Position numbers and translations under genes: made by a program. A stretch of 64,000 nucleotides of DNA from Actinomycetes bacterium (GTDB lineage: Bacteria; Actinomycetota; Acidimicrobiia; Acidimicrobiales; Acidimicrobiaceae): contig JAKARV010000004.1 in assembly GCA_021819205.1 (NCBI GenBank), positions 1 through 64,000 on the forward strand, in the 5' to 3' direction. The notes under the pieces are model-generated. The model saw only the letters and a program-made list of their open reading frames with translations. It searched no databases and had not been told where the DNA came from. Every line of letters starts with the position of its first letter. The first letter of the stretch is position 1. Shown piece after piece: positions 15,374 to 27,621 of this stretch.

Positions 15374-16978
15374 TCAGCAGCCGAGAACGCTCTCGAAGAA
15401 TGCCCCCATCAGCGCCAGCTCCTCCAGAGCGGCACCCGCCGAGTACCCGTGCCCCTCGCCATCGAACTCGCGGACGGCAAGGTTCAATCGCTCGCCATAG
15501 CGCGCAACGAAGCGGCGGGTGGCTTCGATCGGCACCACCCGATCCGCGCTCCCGTGCGTGATCAGCACTGGAACCCTGCTGGTCAAGGCGGAGAAGGCTG
15601 GAGCTGACGGGGGTCGCAACCACTTGAGCATGGCATCGTCGTCCCCGCCGAGATCGGTAAGTGGAAAGGAGAGGAAAAGCGCCGAGAACAGCTCTGGAGA
15701 GAGCGCCATCACCGAAAGCAGGGAGTATCCGGCCGACGAGGAGCCGACTCCAAGCAGAGGCAGCTCCAGTTCATAGCGGAGGCTGCGGCCAATCCGGTCT
15801 AGTGCCTCAGCCTCGACGATGCCGAAAGAGTGCTGGAGCCGCTTCCGGAAGTACTTGCCATAGCCGTAGGAGCCCGGGTAGTCGACCAAGGCGAGTCCAA
15901 CGCCGTGCGCCAGCAGATAGGCGTACTTCGGGTTGTAGCCGCCCGAGGCGAGCTCTACCGGTCCACCGTGCACCACCAGCGCCACGGCCCGCGGAGAGGG
16001 CGGGAGCAGCAGCATCCCCGGGGTGCCAAGGGTCGAGAGCGGATGGCGAACCAACGCGTTGAGCCTCAACGGCGCCTCGGAACGCTCAAAACACCTCGAG
16101 ACAGTCCGGACCTCGATACCTTCCTCGAGCGAGGAGGAGATGAAACCGGTATCCTCGGCAACGCGAGCCAGCGAAGAAGCCAACCCCTCGAAAACCCTCC
16201 CGGTCTCCGAGTCGACAACGCCAGGCCTCTCGATGGTAGGCAGGATCGCCTGGTAACCCCCACCTGATGGAAGATAGCTTTTTCTCCCGCCCCCGAGCGG
16301 CACCTCGCCAAGGTCGAGTGAGTTTGAGAGCCCGGGAGGGCGCTTTGGGGATGCGCCAAGCTCCACCGGGGTGTAGCTGCCGCCGGCATCAGAACGCCCC
16401 CAGAGCTGCTCGTTTACAAACCGGGGTTCAACGATCGACTGCTCAGCCTGTCCGAAGGAGTCGATCACCGTACCCGAGAGATCGAAGAGGAGAAGCTTGG
16501 CCTCGAGCCAGGGTTCCAAACCGGTGGCGAGGCTTACCGCAACCCGATCTTCTCCGGCCGCTACCTCGATGACCGGCGTGGCGGCCAGGTTGATGTCGAC
16601 CAGAACTTCCCTGTTGGCAGTGCCGATGACGAAGTGGCCGGGGAAGGCTACCGCGTAGACGGCTCCTGAAGCGGAGGCGGAGATCCCGGTCGCACCTTCG
16701 TGCCTCCCCAGCGACCGGCTCTTGCGGCCATCGAAGTGAAGCAGGGTCCCGTCACTTGCCAGCAGGTAGATGCCGGAGTCGGTGATGGCGAGCGAACCCG
16801 AGTTGCCCAGCCGGCGCGGCATTACCTCCACGTTGCCAAGGCCAGGTGGACTGGCACTCCCGATGTAGCGGGAGCCATGTTCATCACTCACCCCGACCAA
16901 GTAGGTCCCGTCAGCGGTTCCCCAAAGATCGAAAAAGGTGCGGGGAAGGACGAAGAGCTCAGCGGGCTTTAAGGCCAC
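15374..16978 (-). CDS. Prolyl-oligopeptidase family (S9) serine peptidase/acyl-peptide hydrolase-like
   Basis: A 534-residue protein with an N-terminal beta-propeller-like half (repeated short strands, residues 1-300) and a C-terminal alpha/beta-hydrolase domain. VVHGGPVELASGG carries the oxyanion region, GVGSSSAGYSLL holds the Ser nucleophile, ITHGSADRVVP the Asp, and GEGHGYS the His. No signal peptide is seen, so it is probably cytoplasmic. GTG 16978 directly abuts the TGA of the acyl-CoA mutase gene, so the two are translationally coupled. The substrate is unknown. Confidence 0.88.
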   Translation of the reverse strand: MALKPAELFVLPRTFFDLWGTADGTYLVGVSDEHGSRYIGSASPPGLGNVEVMPRRLGNSGSLAITDSGIYLLASDGTLLHFDGRKSRSLGRHEGATGISASASGAVYAVAFPGHFVIGTANREVLVDINLAATPVIEVAAGEDRVAVSLATGLEPWLEAKLLLFDLSGTVIDSFGQAEQSIVEPRFVNEQLWGRSDAGGSYTPVELGASPKRPPGLSNSLDLGEVPLGGGRKSYLPSGGGYQAILPTIERPGVVDSETGRVFEGLASSLARVAEDTGFISSSLEEGIEVRTVSRCFERSEAPLRLNALVRHPLSTLGTPGMLLLPPSPRAVALVVHGGPVELASGGYNPKYAYLLAHGVGLALVDYPGSYGYGKYFRKRLQHSFGIVEAEALDRIGRSLRYELELPLLGVGSSSAGYSLLSVMALSPELFSALFLSFPLTDLGGDDDAMLKWLRPPSAPAFSALTSRVPVLITHGSADRVVPIEATRRFVARYGERLNLAVREFDGEGHGYSAGAALEELALMGAFFESVLGC

Positions 16979-18640
16979 TCAGAAACCGGGCTCCTCGTAG
17001 TAGCCGAAGACCTGGGCCAGGGTCTCCATAACCTCGCCGACGCTGGCACGGGCGCGTGCCGCCGCGATCAGGTCCTCCATCAGGTTGGCGCCCGGTTCGG
17101 CAGCGTCCTTTGCCAGCCTGGCCAACGCCTCCTGAACCTTTCCGGCGTCGCGAAGCTTGCGAACCCGGTCTAGGCGGGCCGACTGCCCCTGCTCGACCTC
17201 TGGACCGATCACCAGCGTAGGGATCTGCTCCTCCTCTTCGAGGACGTAGCCGTTGACCCCCACTACGATGCGCTGTTTCGCCGATATCTTCCGCTCCAAG
17301 TCGTACGCAGAGTCGGCGATCCGGTTGGCGAAGTACCCCGAGTCGATGCCGGAGAGAACGCCATCGAGGATCGATCCCGCCCCCATCTCCAGGATCTCGG
17401 AGAAGATCTCTTCCGCCGCCTCCTCAATCACACCGGTGAGGTGCTCCACGTAGTACGAGCCACCCAGCGGGTCGATAACGTTCGCCACCCCGGTCTCGGA
17501 GGCGATCACCTGCTGGGTGCGGAGAGCGATCCGCGCCGCCTTCTCCGTGGGGAGGGAGAGCACCTCGTCCATGGAGTTGGTGTGCAAACTCTGGGTCCCC
17601 CCGAGCACCCCGGCTAGCGCCTCGATCGCCGTCCTGACGATGTTGACCTCCGGCTGCTGCGCGGTGAGCGAGACGCCGGCGGTCTGGGTGTGGAATCGGA
17701 GGTTCCAGGACCGCTCACTCCTCGCCCCGTAGTGCTCCCGCATCCACCTGGCCCAGATCCGCCTCGCGGCCCGATACTTCGCGATCTCCTCGAAAAAGTC
17801 GATGTGGGCGTTGAAAAAGAAGGAGAGCTGCGGGGCGAAGTCGTCAACCGCGAGTCCGGCCCGCACCCCGGTCTCCACGTATGCGAAGCCGTTGGCCAAA
17901 GTGAAGGCCAGCTCCTCCGCTGCGGTCGCACCGGCCTCGCGAATGTGGTACCCAGAGACCGAGATCGGATGCCACTTCGGCATCTCCTTCGCCACAAAGA
18001 GCATGGTATCCCTGACCAGCCGCACCGACGGCCTCGGGGGAAAGTAGTACTCCTTCTGCGCCTGGTACTCCTTCAAAGTGTCGTTCTGAAGGGTGCCGGA
18101 GAGCGCGCGCCGGGGAACGCCCCTCTCCTCAGCTGCGACGATAAAGGCCGCAAGAATGAAGGCTGCCGGAGCGTTGATCGTCATCGATGTGGTTACGGTA
18201 CCGAGGTCGATTCCCTGGAAAAGGTCGAGCATGTCCTCGACCGTGTCCACCGCGACCCCGCACTTGCCCACTTCGCCCAGCGAGCGGGGGTCGTCAGAGT
18301 CACGCCCCATCAGCGTCGGCAAGTCAAACGCAACTGAAAGGCCGGTGCCGCCGGCCGCGAGCAGCTCCCTGAAGCGCTGGTTGGTCTCCACCGCTGTGGC
18401 AAAACCGGCAAACATCCGCATGGTCCAGAGCTTGGTTCGGTATCCGGTCGCAAAAATGCCCCTGGTGTACGGATAGAGGCCGGGATACTCCTCCTCGCGC
18501 CACCCTTGCCCATGCTCCGGATCCGCGGCGCCCTCGCTGGTGTAGAGCGGCGCAACCGGTACCCCTGACAGCGTCTCGAAACGGTCCTCCCGCTTTGCGG
18601 TAGCCCGGTACCTCGCTGCCCAATCCTTGAATCGCGTCAT
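16979..18640 (-). CDS. B12-dependent acyl-CoA mutase large subunit, isobutyryl-CoA mutase-like
   Basis: A 553-residue catalytic subunit without the cobalamin-binding domain, which must come from a separate small subunit not encoded in this window. Motifs include YPYTRGIFATGYRTKLWTMR, GLSVAFDLPTLMG, NPLGG-type VIDPLGGSYYVE, and LHTNSMDEVLSLPTE. Against methylmalonyl-CoA mutase (Propionibacterium numbering), Tyr89 is Phe77 and the carboxylate-binding Arg207 is Gln195. Isobutyryl-CoA mutases carry this Phe/Gln pair. The start is ATG 18640. Methylmalonyl-CoA mutase is therefore unlikely to be the right name. Confidence 0.85.
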   Translation of the reverse strand: MTRFKDWAARYRATAKREDRFETLSGVPVAPLYTSEGAADPEHGQGWREEEYPGLYPYTRGIFATGYRTKLWTMRMFAGFATAVETNQRFRELLAAGGTGLSVAFDLPTLMGRDSDDPRSLGEVGKCGVAVDTVEDMLDLFQGIDLGTVTTSMTINAPAAFILAAFIVAAEERGVPRRALSGTLQNDTLKEYQAQKEYYFPPRPSVRLVRDTMLFVAKEMPKWHPISVSGYHIREAGATAAEELAFTLANGFAYVETGVRAGLAVDDFAPQLSFFFNAHIDFFEEIAKYRAARRIWARWMREHYGARSERSWNLRFHTQTAGVSLTAQQPEVNIVRTAIEALAGVLGGTQSLHTNSMDEVLSLPTEKAARIALRTQQVIASETGVANVIDPLGGSYYVEHLTGVIEEAAEEIFSEILEMGAGSILDGVLSGIDSGYFANRIADSAYDLERKISAKQRIVVGVNGYVLEEEEQIPTLVIGPEVEQGQSARLDRVRKLRDAGKVQEALARLAKDAAEPGANLMEDLIAAARARASVGEVMETLAQVFGYYEEPGF

Positions 18641-18647
18641 GCCTTTA

Positions 18648-18653
18648 AATCTA
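18648..18653 (-). promoter_or_regulatory. -10 element TAGATT of a leaderless promoter
   Basis: TAGATT on the minus strand ends 7 bases before the ATG at 18640. Only a weak AAAGG lies between. This promoter would drive the mutase and the coupled S9 peptidase gene. Confidence 0.4.
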
Positions 18654-18758
18654 GTTCATATCGATACCGCGTTAAAATGCACCGTCGCCTTTGGGGTGAG
18701 AGCCGGATACCGCCAGCCTTCCCCCCAGCGGTTGCCCTGTCCCGGCGAGGTGTTCTGC

Positions 18759-18764
18759 TAGCAT
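18759..18764 (+). promoter_or_regulatory. -10 element TAGCAT of a leaderless promoter
   Basis: TAGCAT ends 7 bases before the glpX ATG at 18772. No Shine-Dalgarno sequence is present. Confidence 0.45.
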
Positions 18765-18771
18765 CCAAGCG

Positions 18772-19755
18772 ATGAGCGTGAAACCTGCACCGGACCGCAA
18801 TCTAGCCATGGACCTCGTCCGCGTGACCGAGGCGGCAGCGCTGGCCAGCTCGGCCTGGATCGGGCGCGGAAAAAAGGAATTGGCCGACGGGGCTGCCGTC
18901 AGGGCGATGCGGTCGGTTCTTGCTACAGTGTCGATGACCGGTACCGTCGTGATCGGCGAGGGCGAAAAGGACAACGCCCCAATGTTATTCAACGGCGAAA
19001 TCATCGGCGACTGCCAGGGGCCGCCGGTAGACGTGGCAGTCGACCCCATCGAAGGAACGACCCCGACCGCCATGGGCAGATGGGGCGCGATGTCGGTGAT
19101 GGCGGTCGCTACCAAGGGCTCGATGTTTTTCCCTGGGCCGATCGTTTACATGGACAAGCTCGCCACCGGCCCTGAGGGTGTCGGCGTGGTCTCGCTGGAT
19201 CTCACCCCCTCCGAGAACATCAAGGAGCTTGCCAAGGCGAAACGCTGCCAGCCATCGGACATCACCGCGGTAATCCTCGACCGCCCCAGGCACGAGGAGC
19301 TGATCGAAGAGGTCCGGGCGGCCGGAGCCAGAATCCGGCTTATTGGCGATGGCGACGTGTCCGGAGCCGTTGCTACGGCGCTCTCGGACGTCGACGCCGA
19401 TATCCTGCTTGGCGTCGGAGGCTCTCCCGAGGCAGTGCTTGCGGCGGCCGGCCTCCGCTGTATCGACGGACAGATCCAGGTCAAACTCTGGCCGCGCAAC
19501 GAATCCGAGCGCACGGCGGCGGTAGCTGGCGGCTACGACATCGATAAGATTCTCACAATCGACGACCTGATCAACTCGGACAACTGTTTCTTCGCCGCAA
19601 CCGGGCTTACCGACTCCGATCTGCTCAAGGGGGTCAGGCACCGCGAAGATCACCTGATAACCCACTCGATCGTGATGCGTTCCCGCTCCAAGACCATCCG
19701 GACCATCGAAGCGGTCCACAAGGTGGAGAAGCTTCGCAACTTCGCCCTGCTATAG
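18772..19755 (+). CDS. glpX: Fructose-1,6-bisphosphatase, class II
   Basis: A 327-residue GlpX-type phosphatase of gluconeogenesis: GRGKKELADGAAVRAMR, VVIGEGEKDNAPMLF (metal-binding), VDPIEGTTPTAMG (metal-binding Asp), GDGDVSGAV and GVGGSPEAVLAAAGLRC. Class II is the standard bisphosphatase in actinobacteria. The start is ATG 18772. A strong hairpin lies 28 bases after the stop. Confidence 0.96.
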   Translation: MSVKPAPDRNLAMDLVRVTEAAALASSAWIGRGKKELADGAAVRAMRSVLATVSMTGTVVIGEGEKDNAPMLFNGEIIGDCQGPPVDVAVDPIEGTTPTAMGRWGAMSVMAVATKGSMFFPGPIVYMDKLATGPEGVGVVSLDLTPSENIKELAKAKRCQPSDITAVILDRPRHEELIEEVRAAGARIRLIGDGDVSGAVATALSDVDADILLGVGGSPEAVLAAAGLRCIDGQIQVKLWPRNESERTAAVAGGYDIDKILTIDDLINSDNCFFAATGLTDSDLLKGVRHREDHLITHSIVMRSRSKTIRTIEAVHKVEKLRNFALL

Positions 19756-19783
19756 GACGTACGACCGTTGCCCAGATACGCGA

Positions 19784-19813
19784 AGTGGCCCTCGGCAAAT
19801 GCCGAGGGCCACT
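19784..19813. terminator. Bidirectional hairpin between convergent genes
   Basis: AGTGGCCCTCGGC and its exact complement enclose the loop AAAT (13-bp stem). It lies between glpX and the convergent membrane-protein gene. No T-run follows on either strand, so it may be a factor-assisted or T-less actinobacterial terminator. Confidence 0.7.
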
Positions 19814-19836
19814 AGTCAACTCCCGTCTGGAATCTT

Positions 19837-20451
19837 CTATACCGACGCCATCACCCGAGGCTCAACGTCCCGCGGGAACATCGCGTCACTCGGTACCCGG
19901 CGGAGGTGAATCCAACCGATCACCGTAAGCACCAGCATTACCAACCCAAGAATGTACGCTGAGATGCTCGCCCACAGAGCGATCTGGCCAAACATCCAGA
20001 AGCCGTATGCCTCAAGAAGCAGGCCCTGAAGCGTGGTGCCCATAAAGCTGGTCTGCACCAAAGCGCCCAGCTCCGCAGCCCTAGCCGACTTAGGCGTAGC
20101 TGCCCGCGCCGCCGAACTCAACTGCGAGTAGACCCCGTGGTACGGCATCTCGCTCAGGTGGACGGCAATAAAGTGATCGGCGTACGCTTCAGCCTGCGGG
20201 CCCGTAAGAAGCTGCTGTCCAGCGTACTTCTCCAAATATGGAATCATTCCGGGGGTTATCTCGGTCCCGGCCTTTGCGTGCGAAAACGCGGCCTTCGGCG
20301 GAAACATAATCTCTTGCCGTGCCAGCTGGGAGTGCACGCTCTGGTTGGCAAAGTTGTATCCCCAGAGCAGCAATGAGCCAGCTACCAGCAAGATAACGGT
20401 CACCAACGCCCCCACCATGCTTAATATCAAGTCGAACGTCTTGCGTCTCAT
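19837..20451 (-). CDS. Membrane protein of unknown function
   Basis: A 204-residue protein: one N-terminal membrane segment (about 8-32), an extracytoplasmic region of about 110 residues, and one or two hydrophobic segments at about 145-190 (YGFWMFGQIALWASISAYIL, then GLVMLVLTVIGWI). ATG 20451 follows GAGG by 6 bases; the frame remains open upstream, but those residues look non-coding. I recognise no family. It is a single-gene unit, with about 290 bases upstream that hold no convincing gene. Confidence 0.65.
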   Translation of the reverse strand: MRRKTFDLILSMVGALVTVILLVAGSLLLWGYNFANQSVHSQLARQEIMFPPKAAFSHAKAGTEITPGMIPYLEKYAGQQLLTGPQAEAYADHFIAVHLSEMPYHGVYSQLSSAARAATPKSARAAELGALVQTSFMGTTLQGLLLEAYGFWMFGQIALWASISAYILGLVMLVLTVIGWIHLRRVPSDAMFPRDVEPRVMASV

Positions 20452-20742
20452 CGTGAACCTCACCTTCGTTGGCCACCTTCGGTGACCTACACCAACTATC
20501 TTGGTCAAGCCGAGGTCCAAACGGCAGTGCTGAAATACCGCCGTGCCATGAACCCATGAGCGCATTATCGAACGGACTTTTGGCCGCACCCGCTCCGCCA
20601 AACGGCGCAGAAGCAACCCCAACGGCACTGGCGCAGGGCCCTACCGCCGCGAAGGGCAAAGCGCCAGCCCTTGGCGGCCGTACTCAACCACCGAGCATAA
20701 ACAGCGCGGCTTGCGGCCCTGAGCAGCGTCTCGCTGACCCCG

Positions 20743-21624
20743 TTAACGGCTCCGCATGACCCAACCGGCAACCGGCCCAAGGCCGATAGCGGATGCCAGC
20801 GCCGTTGACACCTCCTCCAGGAGATACCGGCGGAAAAAGGGGGAGTCGGCAGCCACGGCCGTCCCCACCAACTCAAGCAGCTCCGAAAGTACCAAGCCTC
20901 CGAGACCGAACCCGCGATCGTCGGGATCGAAGACTCGGACCCGGACTATCTCGTGAAAGCCGCGGCCGATGTCGTGCGCAACCGCCTCAGCGAGCACCCC
21001 TCGCTCCTGGTGAAGCGCTAGTACGGCAGTGGAGGGGCGGCGGCTGGGTACTCCCTCCTCCCACCCTTCCACCGCCATGACCCGGCACTCGATCCCTGAA
21101 CGGATGCGGCGCCCGCCATAACCAAAACGGGCGGCAACCAGCGGGCGCCACCTCCGTTTCGGATCGCGCAGATCTGCAAGGAGAAGGGAGATTCGCTCCG
21201 CTCTCGCCTCCAGCGACATCTCCCGGGAGGCCCGGGAGATCTGGTTCAGCAGATCAAGAGGTGCCGACTCGGCCACAGTGACGTGAGGCACGAACTCCCT
21301 GTGCCCCCGCTGAAGCTTCGCACCCAGTGAATGAAGTACGCCCTCCACATCCTCCACTCGGAGGTAACCGATGGTACGCCGGTTGAGAAATACGTCCAAA
21401 CCACCGAGCCTAAGCTCGAAAGGACCCATGGTGGAAGCGACGCCTGCCAGCTCCCAAAGAAGCGTCCCGAGTTCGTCAGGAGTGGCCTCGCCCGGAGGTA
21501 TGAGAGTGATATGGGGTTGAATCCTTCCGATCGAAGGCGAACCCAACACGGCGCGGATACCATCAACGGCCCGTTCCACCTCTGGCGAGAACGTAATCGC
21601 CGTCGCGTAACGGACCCGCGCCAC
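20743..21624 (-). CDS. 2H phosphoesterase (2'-5' RNA ligase-like) with a C-terminal extension
   Basis: A 293-residue protein. Residues 1-about 170 carry the two HxT motifs of the 2H superfamily, His38/Thr40 (QPHITLI) and His114/Thr116 (VPHVTVA), so it probably acts on cyclic or 2'-5' nucleotide phosphates. Residues about 190-293 are an added domain with GFGLGGLVLSELL, which faintly resembles the GNAT acetyl-CoA loop; this is not certain. The gene directly follows atpC (stop 21625) and is probably the last gene of the atp transcript. No functional link to ATP synthase is obvious. Confidence 0.75.
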   Translation of the reverse strand: MARVRYATAITFSPEVERAVDGIRAVLGSPSIGRIQPHITLIPPGEATPDELGTLLWELAGVASTMGPFELRLGGLDVFLNRRTIGYLRVEDVEGVLHSLGAKLQRGHREFVPHVTVAESAPLDLLNQISRASREMSLEARAERISLLLADLRDPKRRWRPLVAARFGYGGRRIRSGIECRVMAVEGWEEGVPSRRPSTAVLALHQERGVLAEAVAHDIGRGFHEIVRVRVFDPDDRGFGLGGLVLSELLELVGTAVAADSPFFRRYLLEEVSTALASAIGLGPVAGWVMRSR

Positions 21625-24328
<2,704 letters not shown>

Positions 24329-24336
24329 CGGCGCGC

Positions 24337-25860
24337 CTACCCGTTCGAAGAGGCGGCAAAGCCCTCCTTGAAGGAGGCAATAACCGTGTCTAGACGATCT
24401 TTTTCCACCATGCGCCCGCTCTCTTGGATCTCCGCAAGGAGATCGGCGTGCTTGGCGCGGCAGTACACCAGCAGCTCGGCAATAAAGCGAACGACGTCCT
24501 TGACGGCTACATCATCAAGAAACCCGTTGGTTCCCGCGTAGACCGACACGACCTGTTCGGACATCGGCACCGGCTCGCTCTGGTCCTGTTTCAGCACCTC
24601 GGTAAGCCGGTAGCCTCGATCGAGAAGCGCCTGTGAAAACTTGTCCAGCTCGGAACCGAAGGTTGCAAACGCCTCCAACTCGCGGAATTGCGCCAAGTCT
24701 AGCCGCAGGCTACCGGACACCTCTCGCATCGCCTTCGTCTGGGCAGATCCGCCCACGCGGGAGACCGAGGTCCCCACGTTGACCGCCGGCCGGACGCCAG
24801 CGTTGAAGAGGTCGGAGTCGAGAAAGACCTGGCCATCGGTGATCGAGATCACGTTGGTCGGGATGTACGCGGAGATGTCGCCGGCCTTGGTCTCGATGAT
24901 TGGAAGGGCAGTGAGCGAACCCCCTCCAAGCGCGTCACTAAGCTTTGCTGCCCGTTCGAGCAGCCGGGAGTGAAGGTAAAAGATATCGCCCGGGTACGCC
25001 TCGCGACCTGGCGGGCGCCGGAGAAGCAGCGAAAGTTGCCGGTAGGCGTCTGCCTGCTTGGACAGATCGTCGTAGACGATCAGTGCATGCTCGCCGTTCT
25101 CCATCCAGTGCTGTCCGATTGCGCATCCGGCGTATGGTGCAAGGTACTTGAATGGGGCCGACTCTGAAGCCGGAGCCGAGACCACCACCGTGTACTCGAG
25201 CGCGCCACGCTCGCGGAGAACCTCCACCGCCGAAGCGACCGAGGTCCCCTTCTGGCCAATCGCCACGTAGATGCACTTGACTCCCTGTCCGCGCTGGTTG
25301 ATGATCGTGTCAAGCGCCACCGAGGTCTTGCCGGTCTTACGATCTCCGATAATCAGCTCGCGCTGGCCCCTTCCGATCGGGGTCATGGTGTCGATCGCCT
25401 TGATACCGGTTTGCATCGGCTCTTTGACCGGTTGCCGACTGACGATCCCCGGAGCCTGGATCTCCAGCCTCCTCATCGCCCCAGCTTCGATCGGACCAAG
25501 CCCATCGACCGGCACGCCAAGCGGGTTGACCACCCGCCCAAGCAAAGCGTCACCGACCGGCACCGAAAGAATCTGGCCGGTAGACCGTACCAGCTGCCCC
25601 TCCTGAATCCCACTCTGTTCTCCGAGGACCACCACTCCGATAGAGTCCTCCTCGAGGTTCAAGGCCAGCGCCCTGGCCCCGTTCTCGAAGACCAGCACCT
25701 CGTTGACCGCCACCGACGGCAAGCCAGACACTGAGGCGATGCCATCCCCAACCTGGAGCACCCGGCCAACCTCCTCCCCACCGGCTGTGGGGGTGAAGCT
25801 GGAGAGGCGCCGGCTCAGTATGTCGGCAATCTCACCCTTATCGATTTGAAGCTCTACCAT
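24337..25860 (-). CDS. atpA: ATP synthase F1 alpha subunit
   Basis: A 507-residue non-catalytic nucleotide-binding subunit: P-loop [18 protein letters not shown], arginine-finger region [15 protein letters not shown], and IEIxAPGI-like [14 protein letters not shown]. It lacks the roughly 35-residue C-terminal extension of mycobacterial alpha subunits, which latches hydrolysis. The start is ATG 25860. Confidence 0.98.
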   Translation of the reverse strand: MVELQIDKGEIADILSRRLSSFTPTAGGEEVGRVLQVGDGIASVSGLPSVAVNEVLVFENGARALALNLEEDSIGVVVLGEQSGIQEGQLVRSTGQILSVPVGDALLGRVVNPLGVPVDGLGPIEAGAMRRLEIQAPGIVSRQPVKEPMQTGIKAIDTMTPIGRGQRELIIGDRKTGKTSVALDTIINQRGQGVKCIYVAIGQKGTSVASAVEVLRERGALEYTVVVSAPASESAPFKYLAPYAGCAIGQHWMENGEHALIVYDDLSKQADAYRQLSLLLRRPPGREAYPGDIFYLHSRLLERAAKLSDALGGGSLTALPIIETKAGDISAYIPTNVISITDGQVFLDSDLFNAGVRPAVNVGTSVSRVGGSAQTKAMREVSGSLRLDLAQFRELEAFATFGSELDKFSQALLDRGYRLTEVLKQDQSEPVPMSEQVVSVYAGTNGFLDDVAVKDVVRFIAELLVYCRAKHADLLAEIQESGRMVEKDRLDTVIASFKEGFAASSNG

Positions 25861-25867
25861 TTGACTC

Positions 25868-26734
25868 CTAGACCTGATCTACTAGCGCCCTGCGGGCCCT
25901 ATCAAGCTGAGTTGCGACGCTGGCATCGTAGAGGCGATCGCCAACGAGCGCAACCAGACCACCGAGGATTGCCGGGTCGACCCGCCAATCGAGTTCGACA
26001 TCTCTTGCGGATTCGGTGGCAAGAAACTCAAGAAGCCGCTCACGCTGGCTCGTAGTCGGCTCCTTTGCGGTAATGACCTCTGCCACGTATAGGTTGAGAC
26101 TCTTCGCCGCGTCCAACTGCAGCAACTCCACCAACTCGCGTATCGACCTCACCCCGGAGGTACCCGCAGCCGCCCGCAGGATGTGCAGAAGTTCCTGGGA
26201 GAGCCGGCTGGCAAACAGCTCTTCGACAACCTCGGTCCGCGCTTCTGCGGTAGAAGAGTAACCGCTCAAAAACCGTTCGAGAGCCGAATTCGCCTCCAGA
26301 AGATGGAGCAACGCCGTCAACTCCGAGACCAAGCCGGTAAGCGCACCACGCGAACAGCTGTCGATCCAGCCGGCCGCGTAACCGCGAACCCGGGAACGGG
26401 TCGCGAAGTCAGCGGGTCCCTCGATCACGAAACTCTCGTGCAGGACCCGGGTGGCCTCTTCGAGTCCGTCGATGACGACGCCCGGGAGTTCCGAACGAAC
26501 CACGAATCCTATCAACCGGAGTGCCGCCGGGCTGATCCTGCCTTCGAGTACATCGCAGACCGCTTGGGAGCGAAGGGTGGCTGGAATACCTCGGTCCTCC
26601 GCCGCTTCGGCAAGCACCGGCGTTGCCCGGGCGAGCTCCACAACGCTGCGGATCTCTTCGACCACGCCAAGAACCCGTGCCTCACCAAGGACATCCCGGA
26701 TGGCGAGAGCGTAACCTCGGACTAGCTCTCTCAT
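25868..26734 (-). CDS. atpH: ATP synthase F1 delta subunit, long form
   Basis: A 288-residue peripheral-stalk subunit. Bacterial delta is usually about 180 residues; actinobacteria often carry about 270. The C-terminal half has the conserved delta features ([26 protein letters not shown], then [21 protein letters not shown]). The N-terminal half of about 110 residues is a divergent repeat-like helical region. Its start overlaps the end of atpF by 4 bases. Confidence 0.92.
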   Translation of the reverse strand: MRELVRGYALAIRDVLGEARVLGVVEEIRSVVELARATPVLAEAAEDRGIPATLRSQAVCDVLEGRISPAALRLIGFVVRSELPGVVIDGLEEATRVLHESFVIEGPADFATRSRVRGYAAGWIDSCSRGALTGLVSELTALLHLLEANSALERFLSGYSSTAEARTEVVEELFASRLSQELLHILRAAAGTSGVRSIRELVELLQLDAAKSLNLYVAEVITAKEPTTSQRERLLEFLATESARDVELDWRVDPAILGGLVALVGDRLYDASVATQLDRARRALVDQV

Positions 26735-27258
26735 CGACTCCCCGCGTCGGCCTCTGCCAAAAACGCCTCCACCAGCGGGTCAACCTCGGACCGCTCGAGC
26801 TCATGCGCCAGAATCCGGCTAGAAAGCTCGATGGCGAGTCCGGCAAGCTCGGCGCGCAGCTCAAGAACCACCCGACCCCGCTCGGCAGCAAGTAGAGCCT
26901 CGTTCTGCGCCTTGGAAGCCTCTATCTCCTGGTGACCCCTGGCCACGATCTCGCCCTTCATCTGCTCGGCAAGCAGCCGGGCATCCTCGACAATCCGCTG
27001 TGCTTCCATCCGCGCGCCTGCCAGCTCCTCCTCGCGCTGCGCCTTAAGCGCAAGCGCCTCGCGGCGAGCCTGCTCCGCCGCCTCGAGATCCTCGCGAATC
27101 CTTTCGGAGCGCTTGTTCATCATCGCCGCCACCGGCGGAAAGGCAAACTTTGCCAGTACCACAAGCAAAATGGCAAAGGATAACACCGACCAGATGATCT
27201 CGCCCGCAGAGGGGAGGATGGGGTTGAACGACTGCGAAACCGCTGCCAGCACTGGCAT
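26731..27258 (-). CDS. atpF: ATP synthase F0 b subunit
   Basis: A 175-residue peripheral-stalk subunit: one N-terminal membrane segment (IIWSVLSFAILLVVLAKFAF), then a long charged coiled coil rich in Ala/Glu/Arg. The position between atpE and atpH is standard. The TM is preceded by a short periplasmic tail (MPVLAAVSQSFNPILPSAGE). Confidence 0.95.
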   Translation of the reverse strand: MPVLAAVSQSFNPILPSAGEIIWSVLSFAILLVVLAKFAFPPVAAMMNKRSERIREDLEAAEQARREALALKAQREEELAGARMEAQRIVEDARLLAEQMKGEIVARGHQEIEASKAQNEALLAAERGRVVLELRAELAGLAIELSSRILAHELERSEVDPLVEAFLAEADAGSR

Positions 27259-27263
27259 CCCTG

Positions 27264-27542
<279 letters not shown>

Positions 27543-27621
27543 CTATACAATCCTTCCACGCTACTGACAATTAACAATTGAATACGGACGGAGAGAGCTC
27601 CTCCCCACAAGGTCAAAGCTC

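Noticed and set aside
20452-20742. Plus-strand frame of about 95 codons in the gap
   Set aside because: It is Ala/Pro-rich without motifs or a ribosome-binding site; I treat the gap as non-coding.
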